Program-made: the position numbers and the translations under genes
Shown here: positions 17,363 through 26,051 of the stretch, one piece after another
Layout of the letters: each line of letters starts with the position of its first letter
How positions within the stretch are numbered: position 1 is the stretch's first letter
Assembly (NCBI GenBank): GCA_015066345.1
Contig: SVOQ01000006.1
Span: 1-64,000 of the forward strand
Length of the DNA stretch: 64,000 bases
Direction: 5' to 3'
From: Oscillospiraceae bacterium
GTDB taxonomy: Bacteria; Bacillota; Clostridia; Oscillospirales; Acutalibacteraceae
Notes under the pieces: model-generated
Databases searched by the model: none
Seen by the model: only the letters and a program-made list of their open reading frames with translations
Told to the model about the DNA's origin: nothing

Positions 17363-18673
17363 TTATAAATCAATGGTTTTAAAATAATCAAGACTACGCT
17401 TGGCAAGTGTTTCGTAGCGTTGTTTTTTATCTTTTATACGTTCATCCAATGGGTCTATTATGCCGAAAGCCGCACCCATGGGTTGAAAGTTTTTAACTGT
17501 TTCATCGGAAATATACTGTGAAAGTGCACCCATCATAGTGATTTTAGGTAACAAAATGGGTTCTTCACCGAAAATACGCCTTGCGGCATTATATCCTGCA
17601 AGAATTCCCGAGGAAGCGGATTCCATATAACCCTCCACCCCTGAAATCTGCCCCGCGAAATATATACGGGGCTCTTTTTTAAGACTGAAATCGTATGAAA
17701 GAAGACCGGGAGAGTTAAGAAATGTATTTCTGTGCATTACACCGTAACGGACAAATTCCGCATTTTTAAGAGCAGGAAACATTGAGAAAACTCTTTTTTG
17801 CTCAGGGAATTTAAGATTGGTCTGAAAGCCCACAAGGTTGTACATAGTACCGTCCTTGTTTTCCTTTCTCAGTTGCAGGTTTGCCCAAGGTCTGTGCCCC
17901 GTTTTAGGGTTTGTAAGACCAACGGGTTTCAAAGGTCCGTAACGCATAGAATCCTTACCTCTTGATGCTAAAACCTCAATGGGCATACAACCCTCATAAA
18001 CATCCTTTCTTTTGTCAAAGGAATGTAAATCGGCACTTTCTGCATTTACGAGAGCCTCGTAGAAATCCTCATACTGAGCCTTATCAAGGGGACAATTTAT
18101 GTAATCATCCTCACCGCCCCTGTCATACCTTGACTGGGTAAATGCGTTTTCCATATCAATACTGTCCGCGGTAACTATGGGTGCCGCCGCATCGTAGAAT
18201 GAAAGGAAATCCTTACCGCACAACTCACCGATTTTCTGTGCGAGAGAATCGGATACAAGGGGTCCTGCGGCTATTATTACAACACCCTCCGAGGGAATTT
18301 CAGTAATTTCCTCGCGTATGAGTGTTATATTCTCATCACTCTCAATGGATTTTGTTATTTGGTCAGAGAAAACGTCTCTGTCCACTGCAAGGGCACCCCC
18401 TGCAGGTACTTTTGCCTTATAAGCGGCATCCACACAAACCGAACCGAAAAGACTCATCTCCGCTTTGAGAAGTCCCGCGGCGGAGCCTACACGCTCCGCC
18501 TTAAGGGAGTTTGAACAAACAAGTTCTGCGAGTTTTTCGCTTTTGTGTGCAGGTGAAAATTTTCGGGGTTTCATTTCATAAAGGGTTACTTTTACGCCCT
18601 TTTTACTGAGTTGTTTCGCCGCCTCAACACCTGCAAGTCCGCCACCTATTACAACGGCTTTTTTATCATTCAT
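17363..18673 (-). CDS. trmFO: Methylenetetrahydrofolate-tRNA-(uracil-5-)-methyltransferase TrmFO
   Basis: This flavoprotein makes ribothymidine at position 54 of tRNA using methylene-THF. The N-terminal FAD-binding motif VIGGGLAGVEAAKQL and the TrmFO segments YEMKP, LAELVCSNSLKAE, GYMESASSGILAGYNAAR and FGIIDPLDERIK are all present. I place the start at the ATG at 18673 (MNDKK), which overlaps the topA TGA region by eight bases. A longer frame starting 22 codons earlier would lie wholly inside topA and adds a non-conserved basic leader. With this start the protein has 436 residues, normal for the family. Confidence 0.94.
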   Translation of the reverse strand: MNDKKAVVIGGGLAGVEAAKQLSKKGVKVTLYEMKPRKFSPAHKSEKLAELVCSNSLKAERVGSAAGLLKAEMSLFGSVCVDAAYKAKVPAGGALAVDRDVFSDQITKSIESDENITLIREEITEIPSEGVVIIAAGPLVSDSLAQKIGELCGKDFLSFYDAAAPIVTADSIDMENAFTQSRYDRGGEDDYINCPLDKAQYEDFYEALVNAESADLHSFDKRKDVYEGCMPIEVLASRGKDSMRYGPLKPVGLTNPKTGHRPWANLQLRKENKDGTMYNLVGFQTNLKFPEQKRVFSMFPALKNAEFVRYGVMHRNTFLNSPGLLSYDFSLKKEPRIYFAGQISGVEGYMESASSGILAGYNAARRIFGEEPILLPKITMMGALSQYISDETVKNFQPMGAAFGIIDPLDERIKDKKQRYETLAKRSLDYFKTIDL

Positions 18674-20786
18674 TGTCATCGTCCTGTGTTTTTTTTGCGT
18701 TTTTGCGGGGTGCTTTAAATGAATAACCGCACTTTTCATCGGGACAGGTAATTAAACCGCCCTTACCTTTAAACAAGGATTTACCGCATTTGGGACAATT
18801 TTCGCCCGTGGGCTTATCCCAGGTCATAAAGTTACAGTTAGGATAGTTGTCGCAACCGTAGAACTGATATCCACGTTTACTCTTTTTACCGATTACCTTA
18901 CCGCCACATTCGGGACAAACTGCGTTTGTTTCCTCAACGAGGGGCTTTGTGGTCTTACACTCGGGATATCCGGGACAAGCGAGGAATTTACCGTAACGTC
19001 CGGTTTTAATAACCATATTTCTTCCGCAGTTTTCGCATTTGATATCGGTAATATCTTCCTGAAGTTGGATTTTCTGACCCTGCATATCATTCTTTGCTTT
19101 TGAAAGAGCACCCTCAAGGTCGTCGTAGAATTCGCGGAGCATTTCTACATAATTGCATTTGCCCTCATCTATTTCATCAAGCTTTGTTTCCATAGATGCG
19201 GTGAATTTAGTATTAACTATCTTCTGGAAACGGTCCTTAAGAAGAGCGGTTGTAGCACAACCCAGCTCCGTTGCCTTAAGAAGTTTACCGTCGCGTTTAA
19301 CGTACTCTCTTTTAATAATTGTACTTACAATTGAAGCGTAGGTACTGGGTCGGCCAACACCTGTTTCTTCAAGGGTTTTAATAAGGGATGCTTCCGTGTA
19401 ATGTGCGGGAGGTTGAGTGAAATGCTGATTACCTGCCAACTCTTTAAGTTTAACAGTTTCACCAACTTTAATTTCGGGGAATGTTCCTGCACTGTCACCG
19501 TCATCAACCGCATCCTCATAAAGAGCGGTAAAGCCGTCGAATTTTATTGAATAACCACTTGCGGAGAAAATGCAATAACCATCTGCACCGCTTTTTTCTG
19601 CTTTGATTTCAACCTTAATTGTATCCTGTACGCAGGGTGCCATAAGTGAAGCCATATATCTGCACCAGATAAGGTTGTAAAGTTTGTACTGGTCGTTTGT
19701 AAGACTCTTCTTAGCAATCTGGGGTGTTATAGCCACGTTAGTGGGTCTTATTGCCTCGTGACCGTCCTGAGCATTTGAACGGGTTTTAAAATATCTGGGT
19801 TTATCGGGAAGATATTTGTCACCGTAGTTTGCAGAAATAAATGTGTTTGTTGCGGCTCTTGCCTCTTCGGAAATACGTAAAGAGTCAGTTCTCATATAAG
19901 TTATAAGACCGGTTACGCCGTAACCTGCAACCTCAACACCTTCGTAAAGTTCCTGAGCAACCTTCATTGTTTTCTGTGCCTGGAAGTTGAGTTTACGTGA
20001 TGCATCCTGTTGCATTGATGAAGTTATAAAGGGAGGAGAGGGCTGTTTCTTTCTTGTACCCTTTTTAACTGAATATGCCGTATACACTGCACCGTCAAGC
20101 TTTTCAAGATATGAATCTGACTGTTCTTTATTTTCAATTTTAACCTTACCGTTTTCGTCACCTGTAAGTGAAGCGGTAAAGGTTCTTCTGTTTGAACTGA
20201 ATTTTGCATCAATTGACCAATATTCCTCGGGATTGAATTTTGCAATTTCATCCTCACGGTCAACAATAAGACGTACTGCAACGCTCTGAACACGTCCTGC
20301 GGAAAGACCGCGCCTGATTTTCTGAGAAATAAAGGGACTGAGACGGTAACCAACAAGTCTGTCAAGGATACGACGAGCCTGTTGTGCGTCAACGAGACCC
20401 ATATCAACAACCTCGGGGTTGCTTATACCGCGTTTAACGCTCTTTTCGTTAATCTCATTGAATTTAACACGGTTTTTATCATTTAAATCAAGACCTAAAA
20501 CTGTTGCAAGATGCCACGAAATTGCTTCTCCTTCACGGTCCGGGTCAGTTGCGAGATAAACTGCTTCGCTTTTGCCTACACGTTCTTTAAGGTCCTTAAC
20601 AAGTTTTTCCTTGCCTTTGATAATTGCATACTTGGGAGCAAAGTTGTTCTTTACTTCAACGTTGAGTTTTGCCGCAGGTAAATCCCTGATATGACCCATT
20701 GATGCTACAACATCGTAGTCATTTCCGAGATATTTTTTAATTGTCTTTGCTTTAGCGGGAGACTCAACAATAACAAGTTTTGACAT
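18666..20786 (-). CDS. topA: DNA topoisomerase I (type IA)
   Basis: This enzyme relaxes negative supercoils. The toprim domain begins KLVIVESPAKAKTIKKYLG and contains ATDPDREGEAISWHLA. The active-site tyrosine is in GLITYMRTDSLRISEEA. Three C-terminal tetracysteine zinc ribbons follow (CENCG...CPGYPEC, CPECGG...CDNYPNC, CPKCG...CPDEKC). I choose the ATG at 20786 (MSKLV) rather than 20795, because AAAGG directly touches the upstream ATG but sits nine bases from this one. The product is 706 residues. It lies 35 bases after the dprA remnant and overlaps trmFO. Confidence 0.96.
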   Translation of the reverse strand: MSKLVIVESPAKAKTIKKYLGNDYDVVASMGHIRDLPAAKLNVEVKNNFAPKYAIIKGKEKLVKDLKERVGKSEAVYLATDPDREGEAISWHLATVLGLDLNDKNRVKFNEINEKSVKRGISNPEVVDMGLVDAQQARRILDRLVGYRLSPFISQKIRRGLSAGRVQSVAVRLIVDREDEIAKFNPEEYWSIDAKFSSNRRTFTASLTGDENGKVKIENKEQSDSYLEKLDGAVYTAYSVKKGTRKKQPSPPFITSSMQQDASRKLNFQAQKTMKVAQELYEGVEVAGYGVTGLITYMRTDSLRISEEARAATNTFISANYGDKYLPDKPRYFKTRSNAQDGHEAIRPTNVAITPQIAKKSLTNDQYKLYNLIWCRYMASLMAPCVQDTIKVEIKAEKSGADGYCIFSASGYSIKFDGFTALYEDAVDDGDSAGTFPEIKVGETVKLKELAGNQHFTQPPAHYTEASLIKTLEETGVGRPSTYASIVSTIIKREYVKRDGKLLKATELGCATTALLKDRFQKIVNTKFTASMETKLDEIDEGKCNYVEMLREFYDDLEGALSKAKNDMQGQKIQLQEDITDIKCENCGRNMVIKTGRYGKFLACPGYPECKTTKPLVEETNAVCPECGGKVIGKKSKRGYQFYGCDNYPNCNFMTWDKPTGENCPKCGKSLFKGKGGLITCPDEKCGYSFKAPRKNAKKTQDDDNE

Positions 20787-20821
20787 TTGCTTCATCCTTT
20801 CATTTTCACTATATATTGGAA

Positions 20822-22030
20822 TTAAATTAATTTATATTTTTTACCCGGCATCTGTTGAACGGCACCGAAAAGTTCAAGCTCCGTCAAGGACGACAGGACA
20901 ATATTCATTTTCAAATCTGTGGCTCTGACAATATCATCAATATGCATTTCACCGTTGGTTAATGCTCCGAATACGGCTTTAGCGTCCCCGGAAACACCCT
21001 CGGGTGGAGTTAAATTTACTTTAACTTCCGCCACAATATCTTTTCCCTTTACGGGTTCGGTGACCTTTGTTTTTTCAGCTTTAGGCTTCCTGTACTCCAC
21101 GTAGGTTAGTTTATTAAGGGGTAAGGATGCCTTCTCCTTGTCGTATAAATCACCGTATTTGTAATCGTATTCACTTAAAATATCCTCTGCAGAAAATACG
21201 GGTTTAGCACCGTGTTTTATAAGGTGGTTTGTTCCGTCAAAGGATGAACGGACAATATCACCCGGTACTGCAAAAACATCTTTGCCCTGATTAAGAGCAT
21301 ACTCGGCAGTAATAAGCGAACCGCTTTTTACACCCGCCTCAATAACAACTATACCGAGAGTTGACCCCGATATAAGCCTGTTTCTTATGGGGAAACTTGC
21401 TCTCGTAGGAGATGCAAAGGGTTGATATTCGGAAAACAAAGCACCGTAACGGGTTATGGCTCGTCTTAAGGCGGCATTTTCTTTAAGATAATCAAAAGAA
21501 AGTCCGCAACCTAAGAAAGCAAAGGTGCGACCCTTGGCGAGCATTGCCCCCGCGTGGGCTTCGCTATCAATACCCAACGCACCGCCACTTACAACCGTAG
21601 CACCCGACTCAGCCAATCGGTATGAAAGCTTCTGTGCCGTTTCTATACCGTAAACACTGGCGTTTCTTGTCCCTACAATACCGATGGATAATTTATCATT
21701 AATAACCGAGCAGTCACCAATACCGTAAAGCACCAATGGCATATCGGGAAGATTTTTTAACCTATCGGGGTAAAGTGCATCATCGGGAGTTATAATCGTG
21801 TAGCCTTTATCACGTCACTCCTTAAAAACCGCCATTGTCTGTGATGGGGTTGAATTTTTAAGTTCATTTATACGTTTCTCGGTAAAAAGTCCCGACAAAC
21901 GCCATTCATCCGACCCTGCCAGATATAATCTTTCGGGAGTTTCAAAATATGAGAGAATATCGGCAGTATTCGCACCTGCGCCTAATGCCGTTTGTAGCCA
22001 TATCCAATACTCTGCGGGACAAACACTCAT
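20822..22030 (-). pseudogene. dprA: DNA processing protein DprA, interrupted by an in-frame TGA
   Basis: DprA loads RecA on incoming single-stranded DNA during transformation. The downstream part has the complete Rossmann core (GTRNASVYGIETAQKL, VSGGALGIDSEAH, FPIRNRLISG, EAGVKSGSLITAEYAL, FAVPGDI) and a C-terminal winged helix. The N-terminal part (YWIWLQTALGAGANTADIL) is also intact. One TGA at 21815-21817, after MAVFKE, separates them in the same frame; reading through gives RDKGYTIITPDD, a normal DprA sequence. The ATG at 22030 overlaps the upstream gene's TGA. TGA is a regular stop here (topA, rnc, uvrC), so this is a nonsense mutation, a base error, or rarely a recoding event. An internal ATG at 21742 could give a 306-residue core. 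Confidence 0.8.
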
Positions 22031-22809
22031 CTCATCATTTCCCAAATCAAAATTGATGCCGCCGCGGCAGCATTCAGGGATTCCGCCCTACCCTGCATAG
22101 GTATGGTCACGGGTGTACATACATTACGGGTTTCATCCGTAATACCGTTACCCTCATTGCCTATTACCGAAACAACTCCGCCCTGCATATTGGCTTCGGT
22201 TATTTTTAAAGCGGTACTGTCGGGTACACCTGCGTAAACATTCATACCCTCACCTTTAAGTTCAGAAAGAAAGGCGGGTAAATCATCAACCTGTATAATA
22301 TCAAGTCTGAAAAGTGAACCCATAGCCGCCCTTTGTGACTTAGGATTATAAATATCACAACCGCCACTTACAATAACGCCATTAAGTCCGACAGCCTCGG
22401 CAGTCCTAACAACTGCACCGAAGTTTGACGGATTAGTTACATTCTCTAAGGCAATATATTTCCCATTGTATTTTATTTTACCTATATTTGTATTTTTGTC
22501 AAGCATTTTACAAACACAGAAAATCCCCTGAGGATTCTTTGTGTCAGCGAGTTTTTCCGCCACCTCGTCGGATATTAAAAAAGAACGTTCCGCCCTGTTT
22601 TCAATTGTATTTACATACGAAGAATATTTTTCGTATGCACCTTCGGTGACGTAAAGTTCCTTTATTGTCACAGCGCTTAAAGATGCATCGGCACAGAGCC
22701 TTGCACCCTCAATAAAAAACAGACCTTCATTCTTCCTGAAACTGTCTTTTTCGCGTAATTTCACCGCAAATTTAACACGCTCATTATTTTTACTGGTGAT
22801 TTTTTCCGT
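22027..22809 (-). CDS. TrmH/SpoU-family rRNA/tRNA 2'-O-methyltransferase
   Basis: The SPOUT methyltransferase has an N-terminal RNA-binding substrate domain and the knotted domain with ALENVTNPSNFGAVVRTAEA, SVIGNEGNGIT and the last motif IPMQGRAESLNAAAAASIL. The first canonical start is a GTG at 22764 with no ribosome binding site. Conserved-looking codons (KITSKNNERVKFAV) continue upstream to an ACG at 22807-22809, which lies seven bases after a perfect AAAGGAGG. I therefore draw the gene from that ACG, giving 260 residues. Either ACG is used inefficiently or an ATG was lost by a single base change. It overlaps dprA. Confidence 0.82.
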   Translation of the reverse strand, partial: TEKITSKNNERVKFAVKLREKDSFRKNEGLFFIEGARLCADASLSAVTIKELYVTEGAYEKYSSYVNTIENRAERSFLISDEVAEKLADTKNPQGIFCVCKMLDKNTNIGKIKYNGKYIALENVTNPSNFGAVVRTAEAVGLNGVIVSGGCDIYNPKSQRAAMGSLFRLDIIQVDDLPAFLSELKGEGMNVYAGVPDSTALKITEANMQGGVVSVIGNEGNGITDETRNVCTPVTIPMQGRAESLNAAAAASILIWEMMR

Positions 22810-22847
22810 AACAATTCCTCCTTTAACTGTCTTTTAAAAAACATCTT

Positions 22848-22875
22848 ACGCCCGACCGTCAATTCGGTCGGGCGT
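22848..22875 (-). terminator. Terminator after infC-rpmI-rplT
   Basis: An 11 bp perfect stem (ACGCCCGACCG / CGGTCGGGCGT) stands 13 bases after the rplT stop, and a TTTTTT run follows a few bases later on the minus strand. Confidence 0.75.
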
Positions 22876-22887
22876 AATTATTGATTA

Positions 22888-23241
22888 TTAAAGGGCAGCT
22901 TTTGCCTTTTCTACGAGTGCTGCAAAACCTTCGGGGTCTGCGATAGCAATCTCAGAAAGCATTTTTCTGTTAAGTTCGATACCTGCTTTTTTGAGGCCGT
23001 TGATGAATGTTGAGTAGTTGATACCATTCATTTTACAAGCAGCAGAGATTCTTGTAATCCAAAGACGACGGAAATCTCTCTTTTTCTGTTTACGGCCGAT
23101 ATATGCATAGTTGCCGCTCTTCATAACTGCCTGTTTAGCAGTTTTGAAAAGTTTGCTCTTTGAGCCATAGTAGCCTTTAGCGAGTTTAAGAACTTTATTT
23201 CTTCTTTTGCGAGTCATCATCGCACCTTTTATACGTGCCAT
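22888..23241 (-). CDS. rplT: 50S ribosomal protein L20
   Basis: The 117-residue basic protein binds 23S rRNA early in 50S assembly. The typical start [20 protein letters not shown] and the segments [16 protein letters not shown] and [16 protein letters not shown] identify it. It is the last gene of infC-rpmI-rplT. L20 usually represses its own operon through the infC leader, where a matching structured leader is present. Confidence 0.98.
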   Translation of the reverse strand: MARIKGAMMTRKRRNKVLKLAKGYYGSKSKLFKTAKQAVMKSGNYAYIGRKQKKRDFRRLWITRISAACKMNGINYSTFINGLKKAGIELNRKMLSEIAIADPEGFAALVEKAKAAL

Positions 23242-23267
23242 TTTAAGTTACCTCCGTTTACCGTTAA

Positions 23268-23465
23268 TTATTTATAAGGAATGAGACGTTTAATCTGCTT
23301 CTGATTTGTAACGTCTGCAACATTTGTCTTACGAAGACCTCTTTTACGTTTTGTTGTCTTCTTGGTAAGGATGTGTGACTTGTTAGCATGAGCACGGATG
23401 GGCTTACCGTTTTTAGACATTTTGAAACGTTTTTTAGCACCTGAGTGAGTTTTAATTTTGGGCAT
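23268..23465 (-). CDS. rpmI: 50S ribosomal protein L35
   Basis: The 65-residue protein begins [20 protein letters not shown] and contains [16 protein letters not shown], the standard L35 pattern. It lies between infC and rplT, in the universal order, with AGGAGG before its ATG. Confidence 0.98.
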   Translation of the reverse strand: MPKIKTHSGAKKRFKMSKNGKPIRAHANKSHILTKKTTKRKRGLRKTNVADVTNQKQIKRLIPYK

Positions 23466-23491
23466 AATAAATCCTCCTTAATTTTGCACAA

Positions 23492-24007
23492 TTACTTAGA
23501 TGACTTGGGAACAAGGAACATAAGCATTGAACGACCTTCAAGTTTTGCAGCCTTTTCAACTGAGCCTGTTTCTGAACAAGCCTCTGCGAAACGTTGCATA
23601 ACATCGATACCGAGTTCGGTATGAGCCATCTCCCTGCCTCTGAAACGAATGGACACTTTAACCTTGTTGCCGTCACGCAAAAAGCGTAATGCATGGTTTA
23701 CTTTTGTGTTGAAATCGCCTGTGTCAATATTCAAAGATAAGCGAACCTCTTTGATTTCCATAACCTTTTGGTTCTTCTTTGCTTCCTTCTCACGCTTAGC
23801 CTGTTCGAAACGGAACTTACCGTAGTCCATAATTTTACAAACGGGCGGGGTTGCGTTGGGAGCAATTTTAACAAGGTCAAGATTGCTTTTTTCTGCTAAT
23901 GAAAGAGCCTCTTTTGCTGACATAATGCCAATCTGCTCACCTGTTGCAGAAATAACTCTGACTTCTTTATCTCTGATTTCCTCGTTAATCTGATTTTCCT
24001 TGCTGAT
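23492..24007 (-). CDS. infC: Translation initiation factor IF-3, AUC start
   Basis: IF-3 prevents subunit joining and checks the start codon. The C-terminal domain (VKVSIRFRGREMAH) and linker (PPVCKIMDYGKFRFEQ) are clear. The first ATG at 23923 would cut away the N-domain, but codons upstream read INEEIRDKEVRVISATGEQI, the canonical N-terminus. They continue to an ATC at 24005-24007 (ISKENQ), nine bases after GGAGG, with no ATG, GTG or TTG in frame. A non-AUG start of the AUU/AUC class is known for infC and gives autoregulation, because IF-3 rejects such starts. The full product is 171 residues. Confidence 0.95.
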   Translation of the reverse strand: MSKENQINEEIRDKEVRVISATGEQIGIMSAKEALSLAEKSNLDLVKIAPNATPPVCKIMDYGKFRFEQAKREKEAKKNQKVMEIKEVRLSLNIDTGDFNTKVNHALRFLRDGNKVKVSIRFRGREMAHTELGIDVMQRFAEACSETGSVEKAAKLEGRSMLMFLVPKSSK

Positions 24008-24035
24008 ACCTAAGCACCTCCAAAAAATATTAAAA

Positions 24036-24061
24036 GCTTGAACGGAAAATTCCGTTCAAGC
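24036..24061 (-). promoter_or_regulatory. L20-type leader attenuator hairpin of the infC operon
   Basis: GCTTGAACGGA pairs with TCCGTTCAAGC, and on the minus strand TTTTAATATTTTTT follows just before the infC ribosome binding site. This is a terminator placed in the 5' leader, with smaller hairpins upstream (CGCAC-TTA-GTGCG at 24069-24081). It fits the ribosomal-protein leader known for infC-rpmI-rplT, where L20 binding favours termination. Confidence 0.75.
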
Positions 24062-24159
24062 CTAATAACGCACTTAGTGCGTCGAAAAACCTTAAGCTAT
24101 TGACCAAACAATACCTCTCGTTTGGTGAGAACGGAATAGTTCTGCTTTATTGCTCAAAT

Positions 24160-24188
24160 ATAATAACAGTATTATTCAGGTTTGTCAA
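24160..24188 (-). promoter_or_regulatory. Sigma-A promoter of infC-rpmI-rplT
   Basis: TTGACA (24183-24188) and TATTAT (24160-24165) are 17 bases apart on the minus strand, giving a leader of about 145 bases before the infC start. Confidence 0.7.
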
Positions 24189-24204
24189 GTATTTTTTTAT
24201 CTTT

Positions 24205-26034
24205 TTAACCTACATTTTCGTCAATACTGTCACTTGTGGTTTCATCCCCCGAATCCTCGGTTATTTCCTCAGTTTCACTCTGGGTTTCAGTGGTAGTTAT
24301 TACGGGCTTCGTTTCGTACTCGCCGTAGTAATAAAGAACTATCTCATCCGTTGCCGAAAGTCTGCCGTCGGAGGGGATTTCTTTCCAGTCGGCGGTTTCA
24401 TCATCAACGTAAACCACTTGTTTAACCTTATTGGATTCGGACTCACTTGTAGCAACACTGTTCATTTGAGTGTCAATGTTCGTAAATCCTGCTTCCTTTA
24501 AGGTTTCAATAGCTTCGTCCAAGGACAATCCCTCTACATCGGGAACTTCAATACCATCACTGACTTCAAGAACAATCTTTCTCGGACTTAATGAGTTAAC
24601 CTCAACACCGGGATTTATGCTCTGTTTAATAACCTTGCCACGTTCTTTTTTACTGTCAACGTACTTGGTTTCAAAAATAAGAACATTTTTATATTCGTCG
24701 TCAGCCTTGATGTCGTCGTAGAATTTACCAACGAAGTTGGGAACATTCACACTTACAAAGCCAACCTCGGTCTGTTCTTCAGTCTGCTCGGTCTGTTCGG
24801 AAATATCGGTGGTGGATGTTTCGTCATCGTCACCTTTATTGGAACAACCTTTGAAGCCCACAAGTAAACCAATAAGTATGGCAAGGCACACAGCCGCACT
24901 GACAACGAATGCAATAATTGCACCCTTTTTGTGGTTGTGTTCCTGAGGAACTTCGGGGCAAGAGTTATCAACATCCTGAAGAGGAGCCGCGGGAGAAGGT
25001 ACTGCGGGATTATAAACATCCTCATCCTTCGAGTCATACATTGATGAATAAGCCTCTGACGCAACCCCTGCCGCGGCGGGAGATGCGGAAAGTTCATCCC
25101 TGAGTTGGTCAACGTTAACAGTTCTGTCCTGAGGAAGAATCTGCAATGCGTTAACCAAAGCGTTAATAACATAAGCCGGTAATTGCTCGGCAAATTTACC
25201 GGGAATCATTAATTTATCGTTAGTAAGTCTTGAGGCGGCACTGATGGGTGTACTGCCGATAAGTGTTCTGTAAAGCACGGCAGCGAAAGCATAAATATCA
25301 GTATATGTACCGATATTTCCGCTAAGACCGTACTGCTCAACTGCGGCGTAACCGTCGAAAAGTTCGCTTTCCAAAGTACCCTTCTCGGTACGGATGTCAT
25401 TTATACAGTAACCTGTAATTCTTACTTTACCGTTAGCATCAATAATAAGAGTTGTGGGCGAAATACCTCCGTGTAAAATCCCCTCTGAGTGAAGCTCACC
25501 CAAAGCAGAAATAACGGGCATAAACAGTACTCTTGCCTCATCCCAGGAAATATAACCCTGTTCTTTTGACAAAAGGTATTCACGCAAGGTTTTGCCTTCG
25601 CCTAAAAATTCGCTTACGGCGTAAACAGTACCCAAATCCTCAAAAATATGTGTTGCAGGAGTCAACGCGGTAAACCCTCTGAGTGCGGAAAGTTTTTTCC
25701 AGAGTTTTAAGAAAGCATCCTTTGTATCTATAAACTCTGAAGCCTTACCAACATTCACAAGGCAATAATTCCCCTCGCCCCTTGAAAGCAGTGTCTTGGG
25801 ATAAAGTTCCCTGATACTGACGGGCTTTTTAGCCTCAAGGTCAAAGGCGTTATAGGTGTTACCCTCGGCGTTCGATGAAATAAGCTTGCCGATGAGATAA
25901 CGACCACCAATCACCGTTTTCAAAGGAAGATACGGGTCATTCTGAGGTTTACCACTCTCGTTACGACAATAAGGACAAACCGTATTGTTGCCGATTTTTC
26001 TCATACAACGTAAACACAATTTTTCCTTTTCCAT
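24205..26034 (-). CDS. Membrane PASTA protein with inactive kinase domain (pseudokinase)
   Basis: The 609-residue protein starts with a zinc ribbon (CLRCMRKIGNNTVCPYC), then a Ser/Thr-kinase fold of about residues 38-315, a proline-rich linker, one membrane helix (372-393) and two PASTA-like repeats (about 427-575) outside. The fold is recognisable (REYLLSKEQ, GYAAVEQYG, TDIYAFAAVLYRTLIG), but the catalytic residues are gone. The VAIK lysine is Arg75 (SIRE), HRD is HGG (188-190), DFG is GYC (208-210), and the catalytic-loop Asn is Thr. It would sense muropeptide or lipid II outside and act as a scaffold rather than an enzyme. The coiled-coil gene and coaD are upstream. Confidence 0.85.
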   Translation of the reverse strand: MEKEKLCLRCMRKIGNNTVCPYCRNESGKPQNDPYLPLKTVIGGRYLIGKLISSNAEGNTYNAFDLEAKKPVSIRELYPKTLLSRGEGNYCLVNVGKASEFIDTKDAFLKLWKKLSALRGFTALTPATHIFEDLGTVYAVSEFLGEGKTLREYLLSKEQGYISWDEARVLFMPVISALGELHSEGILHGGISPTTLIIDANGKVRITGYCINDIRTEKGTLESELFDGYAAVEQYGLSGNIGTYTDIYAFAAVLYRTLIGSTPISAASRLTNDKLMIPGKFAEQLPAYVINALVNALQILPQDRTVNVDQLRDELSASPAAAGVASEAYSSMYDSKDEDVYNPAVPSPAAPLQDVDNSCPEVPQEHNHKKGAIIAFVVSAAVCLAILIGLLVGFKGCSNKGDDDETSTTDISEQTEQTEEQTEVGFVSVNVPNFVGKFYDDIKADDEYKNVLIFETKYVDSKKERGKVIKQSINPGVEVNSLSPRKIVLEVSDGIEVPDVEGLSLDEAIETLKEAGFTNIDTQMNSVATSESESNKVKQVVYVDDETADWKEIPSDGRLSATDEIVLYYYGEYETKPVITTTETQSETEEITEDSGDETTSDSIDENVG

Positions 26035-26051
26035 GGTTCAATCCTTTAAAA

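Noticed and set aside
18674..18739. Upstream start for trmFO inside topA
   Set aside because: It adds a basic non-family leader before the FAD motif; the ATG at 18673 gives normal length.
21815..21817. TGA read as tryptophan or selenocysteine in dprA
   Set aside because: TGA ends several other genes here, the site is not a conserved Cys or Trp that I know, and no SECIS-like hairpin is evident.
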